Shown here in pieces: positions 1-13,900 of a stretch of 64,000 nt of DNA. Source of the DNA: Luscinia megarhynchos (Eukaryota; Chordata; Aves; Passeriformes; Turdidae); contig CM067569.1 in the NCBI GenBank assembly GCA_034336665.1, forward strand, positions 21,459,820 through 21,523,819, read 5' to 3'. A program made the position numbers and the translations under genes. Below the pieces are notes generated by a model, which ran no database searches, was not told the origin of the DNA, and saw nothing but the letters and a program-made list of their open reading frames with translations. The stretch's first letter is position 1. Each line of letters starts with the position of its first letter.

Positions 1-3000
1 AGAAAAAAGATGCATAGCTTTGTAAAGTGCATTCTTGAATCCCTTCCAGTTTGCACTTGTTTTAGAAGATCTGCATCTCTCTATGGAAATGTGGAAGATG
101 TTCACTGCTTAGTGCCCAGTGATGCAGAAGTGCTAAGAGCTGCTGTAGGCAGAGAAGCTTTCTGTCCCTCAGGTGTCTACAGGTATCATAAACCTATACT
201 GATGAGAGTGGGGACAGTGTGTTTATTTCTTGCAGCCAGCACTTTTGTGAGATACTTTTGAAACAAGCTGAAAAAACTGCATTCCGTGAAACCCAGATTA
301 GTCCTCAGGCACAGTTTAAGGAGACTGAAAAGGATGAGGTTTTCTTCTGGTGGTTCGTGCAATTTTGTTCTTCCATCAAGTTTTTGTTAAAGAGCTGGAC
401 TAGCCTGTAAAATCAATGTTTCTGTCAAAGGAAAGAATTTGGGTTTCTGTTAAGCTTGAAGGTGAGCATACAGCTCAGAAATAAAACTTTTATTTTTTAA
501 TATGCTCAATTCAAACTGCATTTACTCTTCCAGGATCAGCTAGTTATTTCCAACTTCCTTGTGGCTCCTGTACTTGAAAAGCTCTGTCCTCTGATATAGG
601 CAAAAGGTTATTTTTGGTTGAAAGTAACAATTCCTTTTAGACAATTTTGGCCTTAGTTTTCTCACTTGTATGCGTTACTGTGCCTTGGGTTTTTGCAGTA
701 TTTTCAGGAGGAATCAGGGTTGAGCTTTGCATGGCTAGTTGAAGTTTGTACAATGATCATTGTTCTAGTTTCATCTTCCAAAGTGGCTTTGTGTTGCTTT
801 AATATATCAAGAAGGTTTGAAAATGTTGCTGTGCCAAAAGATCTATTTTATAACTCGCTTATCTGTGGTTCTCACTGTAGTGTTTCCAGGCTTTCTGCTT
901 TAACAGCAAATTAGGCTACTCCTTTGTGGAAACCTGAAAAGCAGTGATTTTTTTTTGTGAAGCACCATGTTTGTGCAGCCAGCCAAAAAAATCTAATTGA
1001 GCAAAACTGACAACTAGTAATGGACTAACATGTGGCCTGTAATTTAGGGCAACATATTGCTGGTAAAATATTAGCATTTGGGAAAATGTCATCCCTGTTT
1101 GGAAGATGAATAACTTTTAAAATACAATAAACGTGTTGAAAATAAGTGGTGGAATAGAATAAAAATGCTGCCTCAGGTTTTTACAGGACCTCTGAAAAAG
1201 TAGTATATCAGTAAAGGAAGAGCCTCAGAAAAGGTGAAAGGCTTTCTGGATTGAAGTGTTTTCATTTTTTGGTAGGAAGCTAGAATGAGGTAAATGAACA
1301 AAAGCCACTACAGTATGGAAATGGTGTTATTTCTTCTTTAAAACATATGTGAAAATGGAAACAATGGCAAACAGGGAAGTGCTGTGAGGACAAAAGAGAG
1401 CAGAAGTAATGAAATTGTATTCTTCATTATGATGAATTCACAGAGTTTGCTTGCTTTGTGTGGCCTTACTTGGTGGTAAGTACCTGTGTAGACTTCTCTT
1501 AATGTAAAATGTCAAAGAGGGGATAACTGATTTTAAACTATTCAGATAGAAACAGGACATAGATCCTGAACTGAGAAAACTTAAGTTCTTTTAACAGTTC
1601 ATGAATTGACTTCTGGAAAACAAAGCAATTTTTAAAAAATGTAAAGGTGTGAATGATGTAATGAAACAAATGTGTTGGGAGAAATGAGAGGAAATGTGTT
1701 CACATGTGGCATTTAGAATCTGGTGTTCTTATGGAAGTGCTGGGAATCAGTGTCTGATACCTGCCTGCAGTTTGGAGCTAGGCCTGAGCTGCAGGAGGCT
1801 GCACGTGGCTGGATCTACTTTTGTTGTATGTGTTTATATAACAGTGATAGTTTTAATCTTTTTATGAGAAATCATTTGTTAGTAAGAAAGTCATATTTTG
1901 GAAAACCTGCTGTAAGAAAATCATATGGAATTTTTTAATGTCTAAGTACTTTAATCAAAAATTAATATGAAGTAGAAATAGCATTTGAAAAATTAGATTG
2001 TCTGTGGAATTATGAACACATTCAGTAAACATTTCTTGCACTATTCTTTTCCAAAATCTGGTGTTAACGTGTTTTACAGTTTGCCCTAACAAATATTGAA
2101 ATATAACAGGAATACAATCTATGAACAAGCACACTTTTAAAGAGTCATTCAGTCATGCTTTGCTGTGGTCTGTAAACAGAATTGAGGTGGGGATGAAATG
2201 GGACCGTGGGGGTTTTTTTTAAAGATAAAATTTTGTTTGACTAAGAGCATTTCAGCATTTCCTTTCTTACATTACATTCCTGAAAGTAGTGTTTTGTTAC
2301 TGCTGGGGCTGTGGCAAACAGTGGAAAGTGAAATGCGAGACCGTGGGTGGAGAGGAGCAGTTTGGGTTTTTTAATAGGCTTTATTGGAAAGGTGTGTTCT
2401 CAAACACCACTTAGGAAGATTTAAGGATCTGTGTAAAGCAGACCTGTTTCATTTGTTAAATGTGGTGGCCCATGTTGGATCATTCTGTGCTGTGGGGTTT
2501 CCTACTCTTGACTACTTGTGTACCCCATTACAGAACGCTGTGTCAGTCTTCCCACTGTTTTGTGGTGGTGGTTACAGATGCACTGTGTCCAAATGAAAGG
2601 TTGAGTTACCTGCTTTTTCTTTTCTTTTTCCTTTAGGAATGAATTTAAAGTGTCTGTGGTAGCTGTAGATTTGTGAGGGTGCCTGACTGCTGCTGCTTAT
2701 TTTCTGTTCTTTTCTTGATGATTGATTATGTTGCTGACCCCAAGGCTTGAGTTTGGCCTCTCCTAAATAACTAATAAGGAGCATTCTGTCAAGCTGAGAT
2801 TTAGATGAGGAGTGAATGAAGATGGATTTTGAATCAAGCTTACTTGACTTAAGATTATTCCAAGAAAATCAGCCTCGTGGGATTTCTTAGCATCATTTTT
2901 GTATAGCTTTAAGACACTGTACATTTATCAGAATTGCGAAAGAAAGCAGACATGTCGCTTCAGATACAGAAGCTAAGGCTGTTTTAACTGAAGAGCATCT

Positions 3001-3245
3001 TTATTCCAGATAGCATTAAAAACAGTGAAAAGGCAAAGCTAAACATGGTAAGAATGATAGTAAGTATTTGTTGGACAAAGCTGTATTTATAGGGCATTAG
3101 TGAACATGAAAAGCCATCTGCTGAAGACTGGTGGTGGAAAACAGATTTCAATTAAGTAATGCATCTTTAATGATTAAAATTTTTACAAAGGGTAAGGTAC
3201 CCTGGGAGGAAAACAGATATTGTCTGAGTTAGTAGGGCTCAGGTT

Positions 3246-3485
3246 AGGAAAGCCAAAGCCCTGATAAAGCTAAATCTGCCTGGGGACATTGAGGGCAACA
3301 AGAAAATCTATAGCTACCTAGGTGATAGAAGGAGGAATAGGAAAATGTGAGCCCTGTCTGGAAGGAAATGGGGGATCTGGTCACCCAATATATGAAGAAG
3401 GCTGAGGTGCTACATGACTTCCTTGCTTTGGTCATCAGCAGTGAGAGCTCCAAGCACATGGCCCAGGCAGTAGAAGGCAAAGGCC
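3246..3485 (+). mobile_element. CR1 LINE fragment (ORF2 coding relic)
   Basis: Read on the + strand, this stretch encodes a decayed piece of the CR1 retrotransposon polyprotein, from the segment between endonuclease and reverse transcriptase. One frame gives RKAKALIKLN...GNKKIYSYL...RRNRK. After an apparent one-base deletion near 3339 the next frame gives KEMGDLVTQYMKKAEVLHDF. From memory of avian CR1 this matches the GNKK...GDLVT..MKKAEVLNAFF pattern. The frameshift shows it is dead. Its ends are fuzzy, and neither a 5' nor a 3' CR1 end adjoins it. Family assignment is by recall, not by alignment. Confidence 0.75.
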
Positions 3486-6462
3486 TGTCACACTGGTGTT
3501 AAGGCACAGAGAGACCCTTGTGGCTTCCTTAAGACATGTCTTGTTTCCAGTGCCAACATTTTTATCAGTCAGTTCTACCTTCTTTCTTTTATTTTTCTCT
3601 TGTGTACTGCTGTTTTGAGTCACAGTAGATATTAGCAGATTACTTATCCTGGGCTTTCTGAAGTGTGCTGTAATAGGTACATTTGTGTTTGGTGGTTGGT
3701 AGATCATGTGCACTTTCTCATGCCATTTCTGTATATGTTGACTAACCAGGTATTACTGTCAAATTTAACCTTCTTCATCTCTTGGGGTTTTTTTTTTTCT
3801 TCTAAATCTTCTTTGGTTAATTCCCTGTTACACAGCATGCTTTAGCAGAGCAAATGAACAGCAGTGACATTTTGCTTCTCCCATCAGACAAATACAGCTT
3901 GCATCTTTTATATCTTATAGAGTATGTGTGTCATGACCACTGACCTGAGCAAACTCAGTACTTGCAGTGATTTCTTAGATGTGCCTTTTGGCTTCTCAGT
4001 ATTCAACTCCCCATTTCACTTTCGTTCATGTTGTTTAGTACTACTAGGCTGTCCTTTGTAGGTATGAATAAAATAATGATTGGAAAAGCTCTTGGGCTCT
4101 GGAACTTTATCTAAAACTGTTAAAACTGTCCCTGGTACAGTTTTGGTCCAGGGCATCTGTCACTTTCCAAGTGTGATAACAATCTTCCTGAGCCATAAGT
4201 CTGGGAGGGATTATGTTAACAGCCAGGTTAACACTCCAGCTGAGAGTCAGAGCTTAATGGTATGGATGCCATCTGTCTGTGCTCCTTGGCCTCAGTGCCC
4301 TGTACAGATTCTGAGGATATTCACTGTACTCATTATATTAGGCAAAGCCTCCTAGGTCCATCTTCCTGGCTGGTCAGTTTGGTCTTGTAGAGGGACACAG
4401 AGCCTGTAAGAAGGCAAGCAGGTAATGTCTAATGAGCACAGGAGATATTATTTACAACACCAGTATTCCAGTGCTGTCAGCATTAAACCAGAAGGTAAAG
4501 GCAGTTCTTGAAGGGAGTTCATTCAACAGTTACAGTTGTAAAAACAATTCACTTTTCAGTGTAATTTATTGAATAGTTTTTAAAATGTAAATTTAAATAA
4601 CTTAAAATACTGCTTATAAAACCAAGAACAATACAGAGTTGTTAGTGATCATCTAAGCCACTTAACCTACTGACAAATTTATTCATCCAATTGGTATTCA
4701 GGACTGATGCCCTCTGCACATACAAGTCTTGCTTTTAAGGGTACTTCAGTTCTCTTTCTCTTGCTTATGCTTTCACTCTGCTTATAAGTAGTCCACTTCA
4801 TGCACAGAACCTCCACTCAAGGGGTTTACTGGCAACTGGCACAGGTAAAATAAGTGTTAGCAAATTAATTCACTCAAAGGGTGCCTTTTGTAGGTCTGAC
4901 TGTAATGCAGTCATCTTTACCTTTCCTTTTATTCATGAAGGGCATTTGTTTAGCCCTAACCTCTTTTGTGAAGCTTTAAAAAAAGGAGTTAAAGGTTTTG
5001 GGCCTCCTGTGTTGGGTTTACTTGAGGATGTGGAGAGGAATGAGAGCTGGCATTATTTCTTGTAACAATGATGAGAGAATCTTTGGCTTACTCTGTTCAT
5101 CATGAAGAAAGCTTTTCTTTACCCTGACAAAGAAAAGAGAATGTAGCAGGTTGTTCACTGATCTGAGCATCTCAAGTTACAGCTAGTCTTTTTTTTTAAA
5201 GTAGTGTTTGTGTGGATCTTGGGATTGGGGTCCTTTGAAGCCGTTTCAAAAGTGCTTTCAAAGAGGGTACTAACACCTATTTAAGGTCCTCTATCTTTGA
5301 CCTTCCTCCCACTGACACAGATAAGAACAGTTCAGAGGCACACAGAATAGTTATGGAAAAAATGGTAACATGATTTCCAGTTTTAGGAATTTTATGTCTA
5401 AATAAGACTCACACTTTCACCTTACCTATTTCTGCCTTCCACTCATGGTCATACCTCTGAACTTGCAGTGTTGAGCTGACCTATCTGTATTGAGTTGTCC
5501 TGTCTGAATACTCAGCTGGTTTGATATTTCTGACTACCCTTTTGAACCTTTGTCTTCTCAACTTGTTCATATAATAAAAAAAAGGATGTGATGTTTTGTA
5601 CAACAAAAAGCATTAGCTCTTAGGATAGCTTGAAATGTTGGTTTGAGGTAAATCTTTGCTTTAGATACTGGTGTATTATTGGAACTTGCTAGTACTTGCT
5701 GTTCTTTCAGATCTTTGGCTTGATATGGAACATTTCATGAAAACTCACAAGTTCTTCCCTTCCATACCGAAAGATTTATTGTACTTGGTTTTGTTTCAAA
5801 CAAAACAAACTTTAATGGAAAAGTGCTTGATTCCATTTGTGGGGGATGGCCTTTAAAGAGACGGAGAAGTACTCTGAACATACAAGGGTAACAGCTCACT
5901 GGTTGCTTTTGTTCTGGATGGAGTCTCATGAATATGTTTTCTTCTGACACAAATACTAACAAAATATAAATAGGAGTGGAATCGTGCTGGTTATGTAAGG
6001 GTTACATTCTGAGCACAAGCTATTGCATAGGACCTTCTGCAGAGCTCTGATTTGGGAGAAGGGGGTCTCTGAGCAGCAGGTTTTTAAGCTGTTTCTTGCT
6101 CCCAACAGTAGCTGAATTTTGCTGTGACACTCCTATCTGCTTATGGTTTTCAGCTGTGTATTGGCATCTTTTGAGTGTGTATTTGGAAGCCTTTCCTAAG
6201 TGCCTTGATTATGTTTTCTGTAGAAGAGTTACTTCAGTCTTGAGTTCCCTTTGCTGCGTGTGAAATTGTATGTAAATGTTGGTATGTGTGATGTTGTGCA
6301 TACGTAAATATGAACCTGAGATTGGCAGGTTTAAGTTATGCAGTGCATGGCAAAAAGTTGTTATCCTTATAAATTAGAAGGATCTGAGGTCCAGACTGTT
6401 AGCATTACTTAGTTACATGGTGTGGTGTTACTTTATTTTGCAGATTTAGTGTGGATGTAATT

Positions 6463-6504
6463 CTTAAAAGACTTCTGTGAAGACTTAAAAGACTGCTGTG
6501 AAGG
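6463..6504. repeat. 21-bp tandem duplication (2 copies)
   Basis: The unit beginning CTTAAAAGACT is present twice in a row (6463-6483 and 6484-6504). The copies differ at one internal base and at the last base. It looks like a local slippage duplication inside the KAT6B intron. Confidence 0.85.
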
Positions 6505-9500
6505 CTACATTCAATCTAAAATTGTGGTTAGATCAGTAGACTAAAATCTGTTCTTGTGATCCAACAAACCTGCTCCTATTTGACTCCATTTGCATGACAT
6601 CAGTACATGGTTCCTACCCTTTTGTTGCCCTCCAGCAGCTCTTGCCAAGGTCTAACTTCACTGGCAGATAGACCACATCAGTGGACTTGACTGCTGACTG
6701 CTTACCAGCATGATGACATTAATAACTAAAATGACCAAAATTCTTAATTACAAGTATTGTTCCTCTAATTTGTTCATAGGGCATATTTGTGCTAGCTATA
6801 ATACTATCTGATAGAAAAATAGTGTTTAAAATGGGCAGAAATGCATCTAGAATAGTAATATAAAAGCACAGACATCTTGAACCTTTCCCAACCTTTGTCT
6901 GGATACAAGTTCATAGGAAGTGCTCTCCAACATGAGTCCTTCCTAATAGGAGTATATGCTGACTTCTTGGTGAAGTTTCTTAAAATTGTTTATCTTAACA
7001 CTTCATAGAGAGATCCATGCTTGTTTTAGTGCTTTTTTCACTTTTTTGTAGCAGTAGAAAAAGATGCAAATGCAGTGATCCTTGCTGTAAACTCAATACA
7101 CTGTAAAATACAATAGAATATTGGTATTAGTTTCTTGTACTGAGCAGTATTTAGACTCAATAGTAGAAAACAGAACAAGGTACTGCATTTTAGAGCTGTG
7201 GGATAGTGGTTAAGGAGAAATACAACACATGTTTCTTAATACATTTTGAGCATTTTGGGGCATAGCATAGAAGGAGGGAGCATATTGATGAATCCTGAGT
7301 TCAGAAGGTGGCTGAACTTTGAAACAAACATGTGGATAGCACCAATGCCAAACACATGTAAACCTTACAATTAATGGAGCAGTTGGCTCAGAATCAGTTG
7401 TCCTGAAGGTCAAGGGAGCTGTTAGGAGTCGGTACAAGTAAGAGGGTGATGTGTCACAGGCATCAGTTGGAATGACCACACTAGCACATCAGAAATCAAT
7501 TTGGACAGCTCTTCTAGGGGAATAAATAGCCATTCTGGTCTTGGGCTTGGTGGAAAATGGGATTTTTACGAGATAATTGGAGTAGGCAGGGGAAGGGGGC
7601 CCTCTTGCCTTGCATTGAGATCCCATTATTCCAGTTTCTCATGTCCTGTAGACAAAAAGGTGGAGTTAGAAGGCTGTCCTTTGTCCTTGAGCTATAACCT
7701 CACTGGGATTGCAGAGGTGCAGTGGGTAGTTCATAAGACTGGACTGCTGCAATAGATGTGTCACAGTCTCTGCAGGGATAGGCAGGGAAGCCAAGGAGAG
7801 GAAGTTGTTCTCTACTCAAAAGAATTACTTGGAAGCATGATTCTCTGCTGTGGAATGTGTCATAGGCCTGTCAAGCCTGTATGCTTCAGAATCAGACAGG
7901 GCAGCAGCCATTAATGCTGTGCTGGGTGTTTTACACAGTTGATCAAAAAAAAGGTAAGGGGATGAACCTTCTATGAAGCTATGCAGATGATACCTGTTAG
8001 TGAAAGGCCTTTTTTTTCCCAAGGGCTATTTGAAACTGTTCTGCAAGGACAGCAGGATACTTGGGGCAGTATTTAATGACAGATTTTGAAAGGATCTCCC
8101 AAGGACAATGCTTTGCATTTGGCAGCCCAGGCTGTAGTGGCTGGGAGATGGTAGGATTGCAGATCCTTAGAGAAATTAGTAGGGTAACTATGAGACTAAG
8201 ATCCAGAATTCTGTCTTTGGAAGTAAACTTCAGGAAGTTTGGAAGTAAAGTGCTGTCAGCAGGCTGTCATTTAGGCACTGTGTTGCATAGGTGCAAGTTT
8301 GGAACCAATTAAGTTTGCATTTTTGTTTTGCTGTGAGACAAATTACAGTGGCAAAAGAGACTTCATGTTGGAAGCCAGATTAGCAGATTTGAATTTGCTT
8401 CTTCGTATGATCTATTCCTCACCCTGATTCTCTGTCATTACATATTACAATCAGACGAAAGTCTGATTTTTCTGTGTTTAAAAATGATTGGAAGATTATT
8501 CAGATATGACAATACAATCTTTGTTTTGTGGGTATTTTAATACATAAGCAATAAATTAAGGGTTTTGCAATGATGCTTCTCTTAAATTTTGATCCTTTGT
8601 ACTTTAAGAGGTGGAGACTCAATTTCTTTCATATAAATGAAATAAAGATTCCCGATACCGAAAACCAGAAATTTTTCTCTTTGAAGGTGCCATGATGATA
8701 CTCATGTAGTTTTACTAGGACACATGGAAGATGATAGCAAAAAGGAAATGTTTATTATGTTCAGCAGGGCTTCATCAAGACAGCTTCTTCTTGTGCTTTT
8801 AAGATCAAGTCCTCTCTTGTTCAAAGGCTAGTAGTAGGTTAATAGCCACTGGCAGGGTTATTCCCTCAGGAGTTATTCTGGTCCAGGGACCTTTGCAATA
8901 TTGTATTTTCTGTATGGTTCTTCTCCTGTAAGAGTTGTTCCTTTTGAAGAGCTAAGTGTGTAAAGTCTGATAATTCTGTGAATGTGGAGGTATGAATCAA
9001 GATGTAAACATTGCTCTGTAATGAGTTTTTGCAGTGAAGCAAAGCTCTCCTTTTCCTGCATTAAACTACCATTGGTGTAGTTCTGAAGTTTTTGAAAGAA
9101 AAATATTTGGTTGCAGCTTTTCTTTAAGGTAAATGCCAATATAATCTGTAGATATTTTAGAAAAGTGAAAATGCAAGTTTGAAGTACAAAATTTGAGTGG
9201 AAAATTCTGTTCTTTAGAATAACTAGGTTAATCCAAGATAAGGGCTGGAACATTCTGGTAGGACACATTAAAGGCATCTGTCTTTTTGCTGTTTCTTTTA
9301 TAAAGTGAGCTCTGTCTCAATTACAAGAATATAACAGACTTTCTTTACTAGTATTTGCAACTTTATTTTTCAGAGAGATTGATATGATTAATTTCCTAGA
9401 AAGTGATATTGAACATGACTTCTTAAATAAGATCAGAACTGTTTGTCTCCAGCGCATGATGTGATTGATACATAAGATACATAAAACTGTTCCCTTGATC

Positions 9501-10804
9501 ATAAGCTCTCAGATAAAATACTTTTAAAATTTTCAGTGTAAACTGTTATTTCCAGAGTTTTTGTAGCAGACAAAAAATATCTGTTCTAGCTAAAAAGTAG
9601 GATTCATTAATCCTTACCCTTGGGGTCCACTTTGAAGACTGTTTGTTTTGGGTTTTAGCCTCCATAAGTGAAAAGCAAATACGTGGATTTGTTGCTAGTA
9701 GCATAGGAGAAAGAAACTGCAATTTCCAAGTACTTGTCCAGGCACAGAATGAGATTCAGCGCTGTGTTTTCCATTCAGGTACGTTTTTGCTGATTCTGTT
9801 TCTGCTGAAGACAATGTGCTGCATTGCAATGCACTGATGTTTCAAAACAATAGTTGAACATCATACACGATGCCCTCAAGAGTCAAGTGCCTCTCTTTGT
9901 GGCACTGTTGTCAAAGAACCTGCCTGTCTGTAAGCAGTGAAGTTCAAGGAATGGAGGAATTGTGTTAGATCAGCACAGTGTCCATGGCATGTGTCACTGT
10001 TGTTCGTGGTGAGGGTGCTGTCAGATACTCCCTTAAGGGAGCACACGGTTCATAGAACACTGGCAATGGTACTAAAGTTTCAGCTAGTGGCATTTTCTGG
10101 AGAATATTGCATTGATGCTGCCTCAGGATGGATTATATTCTGGCTATGTGGAATTTTCAGTAAAATGTACAACTGTGTTGCCCATGGGAGAAAGCAAGAA
10201 ATGCTGTGATCCTTTCATAAAAGGATGAGGGACATACTTACAAGCCAAATATAACCCTCCATTTCACCCTCTTAGGAGCTACTCAGCTGCAATTATTTAT
10301 TTTTCTAAGCATGTATGCTAACTGACTGACTGTTGTTTGCTCTTGGGCTAAACAAAGTAATCTTTGTATTTAATAATAAAATACAGCATTTCTAGGACTG
10401 TTCTAGGTGGTTTTAAAGTAGAAATAGTAAATACAGTTACATCAAAAGTGCTTATTCAAACCTTCGTATTAGCCGAGATGCCTGGCTTCTCAGGAATAGG
10501 AAACTGCAGAGTCTTCATTCACTTCTGTGCAATGTGCATATATATGGTCTGGCTGTTGCTGTGTGTAACTGAGCCACAGTGTGACCATGAAGTCGTGTGC
10601 ATGAGAACATGTGCAATTCAAACACCTACATCCAGCTCACAAGTTGGGTTTTTTGGTTTGCTTGCATCAAGATTAATTCCTTAGCTTACAGAAAGCCTAG
10701 TGGCTTTATAATGACTGTGATCTTTGTTAATTGTACTCAAGGAAACAGAACATTTCAATCGAGTTGTCTGTTCTTTGACTATTCATCAGAAAGTATGGAT
10801 GTGA

Positions 10805-10983
10805 GGGGGGCTGAGCACTGGAGCAGGTTGCCTGCAGAGGTTGTGGAGTCTGCTATCCTGGAGATGTTCAGAAGCTGTCACGACACAATCCTGAGCAAGG
10901 CGCTCTAGGGGGACCCTGCTTGAGCAGGGAGATTGGCCAAAGATGAGCTCCAGTAGTCCCTTCCAACCTTGACTGTTCTGTGA
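10805..10983 (+). mobile_element. CR1 LINE 3' end
   Basis: This is the 3' untranslated end of a CR1 element in + orientation, the same sense as KAT6B. Diagnostic pieces in order are GGCTGAGCACTGGAGCAGGT, GAGGTTGTGGAGTCT, CTGGAGATGTTCAGAA, GACCCTGCTTGAGCAGGGAG and TCCCTTCCAACCTTGACTGT. It finishes with a remnant of the ATTCTGTG-type terminal repeat (TTCTGTGAAATG). It is 5'-truncated, as most CR1 copies are. The 5' boundary is approximate. Confidence 0.92.
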
Positions 10984-13900
10984 AATGAAATGGTAAATTG
11001 ATTTGTTCCTTGCTATAGAACATAAAGCATATATTGGAGAGCACTCAGATTGCAGGAGTGGCTTCAAAACGATCTTCAAACTTCATTTTACTTCCTTCTG
11101 TCAGTTTTAGTTTGTTCATTTGATCTTTGCCAGTGTACCAGTTGTTTAATATCTTGGCTGCTCCTTTGTGTTTCACTGTCCTCTATGCTGTCTGCATCTC
11201 TATCCTCTTACACCTTTGCAGGCTAACCTGCATTTGCTACCATGTTAAAAGCAAAAGAACAAGTGTGTTCCTTCAGCAGGTAAAAAAATTCAATTCAGCC
11301 ATCTCAAGCTAAATTAAACTGTTGTGATTTTTGCTTAATATTATAAAGCTGAGGTAGCGATGTTTAGAAATGTGTGTGGTAGGGAAAGAAGGATGTGTTG
11401 TGGTCATTTGGAGATATGAGACTCAATGAAGTAGCTGCTCTGGGCAGTTTGTAACTTGAAGTATGCATAAAACTGCTTTCATGCCTGGGAGTGAAAGGGG
11501 GCTGATCTGATCCTGATTTTTAGAAGATTTTCAGGAGAGAGCTGGTGAGATGTAAGTCTGTTCACCTCACAGCAGACATGACAATAAATTTCTCCTAGTG
11601 AACACACAAGTAAATGCAGTGAATGGAGGAGAAAGATGGACTGCACTGCTTGCATAAGGGAGTGATACTTAACAAATCTTACCAAGCTCTTAAAAATGCT
11701 ATAAAGTGTGACCATTAAACTTGTCTGGTTGGTTCCAATTGTTTGGATGAAGCCAGACTAATTCTGTTTGCATGTGTTTCAGGTGGTGATTGCCAGTTTC
11801 AGGTTGTCCCTTGTTTTTTCTCCGGTTGGTCACTGTCCTGCTTATCAAGCCTGGACCACTGATCTCATGCTGTTTAACTTGTTTGAAGATACAGAACCAA
11901 GCATCAAAAAAAAAAAATCAATAGTTAACTAACTGAAAGTTTCTGGAGACTGGCACAGATGTATTAAAGTTACTGTTTTCACATAAGTGTGTTGTGGATT
12001 CTGTAGCTATTTCAGGGGCATTACTAGGAATGCTGTAGATTGAAATTACTAGGTAATTACAAGACTGTTTATTTAAATGTATGTTTTAATGCCTAATTAT
12101 CTCCTTAATTTGTGTTAAAGGCATAAAATTCATGTATGTTATATGAACATTCACTTGCTCAGATTGCATTTCTTCTAATTGATTTAAATCTTGGGTAAGA
12201 TGAAACCTTAGTGATTCTGGTGAGGTTTACATGACAGAAACCAAAGGCTGTAAATCGCATTTGGTGCGTTGCTTTGCTGTGGAGGATAGAGATAAGGCAA
12301 GAAATAAAAATCATTAATAATACCTTGGCTGCTGAATTTTGTGATACTATCACTCATATGCCCAGAAGATAAGATGGATGATTCTTTGTTCTTGATTAGG
12401 TCTTAGATTTTGTTCTGGTTTTAGTTGTTTGTTTAGCATATAGTCTTGGGGGTGGGTGTCAAGAACTCTGTTTTGTCCTGAGAGTGTTGCTGTTGTTCAT
12501 AACCTGCTATCAAGAAATATGCCTTAAGAAAGTTCTTTCAGGTTGCCACTTGGAGGCTATTCATTATTAAGATTAAGTAGACACAGTGAGGCTGCAGGTA
12601 TCTGTTTAGCAGGGGCATATTGTGCTCATTTCAGATACTTCAGGGTAAGTACATGAGCTACCAAGATCAGTGTTTTATTTATTTATTTACCTGCAACTTA
12701 GATCAATTACTCGGCATCTCTTTGGTAAATTTAATTTAATAGGTGTTACTCAAATCACAGAATCTGTTAAGAGGGACTTTCCATTCAGTGTTTGCTACGT
12801 GTAACCAAGACTGTTACATCTGTTTCACTAGCATGTGAGTATCTTGGAAAAGCATAGGTTATATTTTAGAAAGGTAGGGGAAGAATACTGGCAGGTGTTA
12901 CTGCCATGCAAGTAATGTTTCACTGCTTTAATGTAGAGTGAAAATCACTACTAAGAACTGCTCTCTAAATCCCCAGACACAGGAAAGATACAGTGAGCCA
13001 GTTTAGTAAAACTCTAAAGGTTCTTTGGGTTGCCTAAGTAATGATTCCAAACTCTTGTTTGGATAGTGGTTTTTTATTCAGCTTCATAATACGTTACCAA
13101 GAAATTATAGGTGCAGCCCCCTTATCTATGAGGAAAATGAAAGTAGAGGAAGAATTTTTGTCAAAGTAACTTTAACGTGTAGTGAAATGCAAGAATGAAA
13201 AAACCAAGGTCTTGCAAATACCCTACAAACACTTTCTATTAGTGCCAAAGACTTCTTGAATGTGAAGTTGGTAGGGTAAACTGTAAAGCTACTTGAAGCA
13301 ACTCTTAAGTTCTCCTCATGGATTTATTTTTAAAATCTAGGTTATTCTCTCTCTCTTTTCCTGTGAGGCTTCTGTTACTGCTTCTTTTACCTACCTCAGT
13401 TTTGCTTGTTTTTTTATGGGCGGTAACATCTTAGTATAGAACTTGGGCTTGTAAGTTGTACACAAGGTGATGCAGAATTCTTTCTTGATACAAGTGAAGC
13501 TTTGTTTAAAATTAGACTGACTAGACTGTACACTGTAGATCTGCTTTTGTGCAATTGGAATTAAAGCAACAATTATTTACCTTCAAACTATTCAGGATGC
13601 ACTGTGGTGTTGAATGTGAAATTTGATGTTTCCTGTCAGCAGTAGTTGCATGTAGTACCAAGATGTACTAAAATGTGTCATCTAGTTATAAAAAAGTTTA
13701 ATATGCTGCAACTTTAAATGCTAATATGCCTTCATTTTTATAGTAGTGTTTCTTCTGTAAAACAAACTAAATTTACTTGCTGAGTTTCTGCTGGTACTGT
13801 GCATATAGGCAGGCTTCATGTAGCTATGTAGGAGTAGGCAGATGTGGGATGGTATTCCTGAAGCTCTGGCATTTTATCACAAATCATGCTAATAGATATG

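Noticed and set aside
7200..8330. Segment of unusual, purine-rich texture that looked like a decayed retroviral or other repeat
   Set aside because: No LTR ends, primer site or coding motif could be recognised. It needs a repeat-library search.
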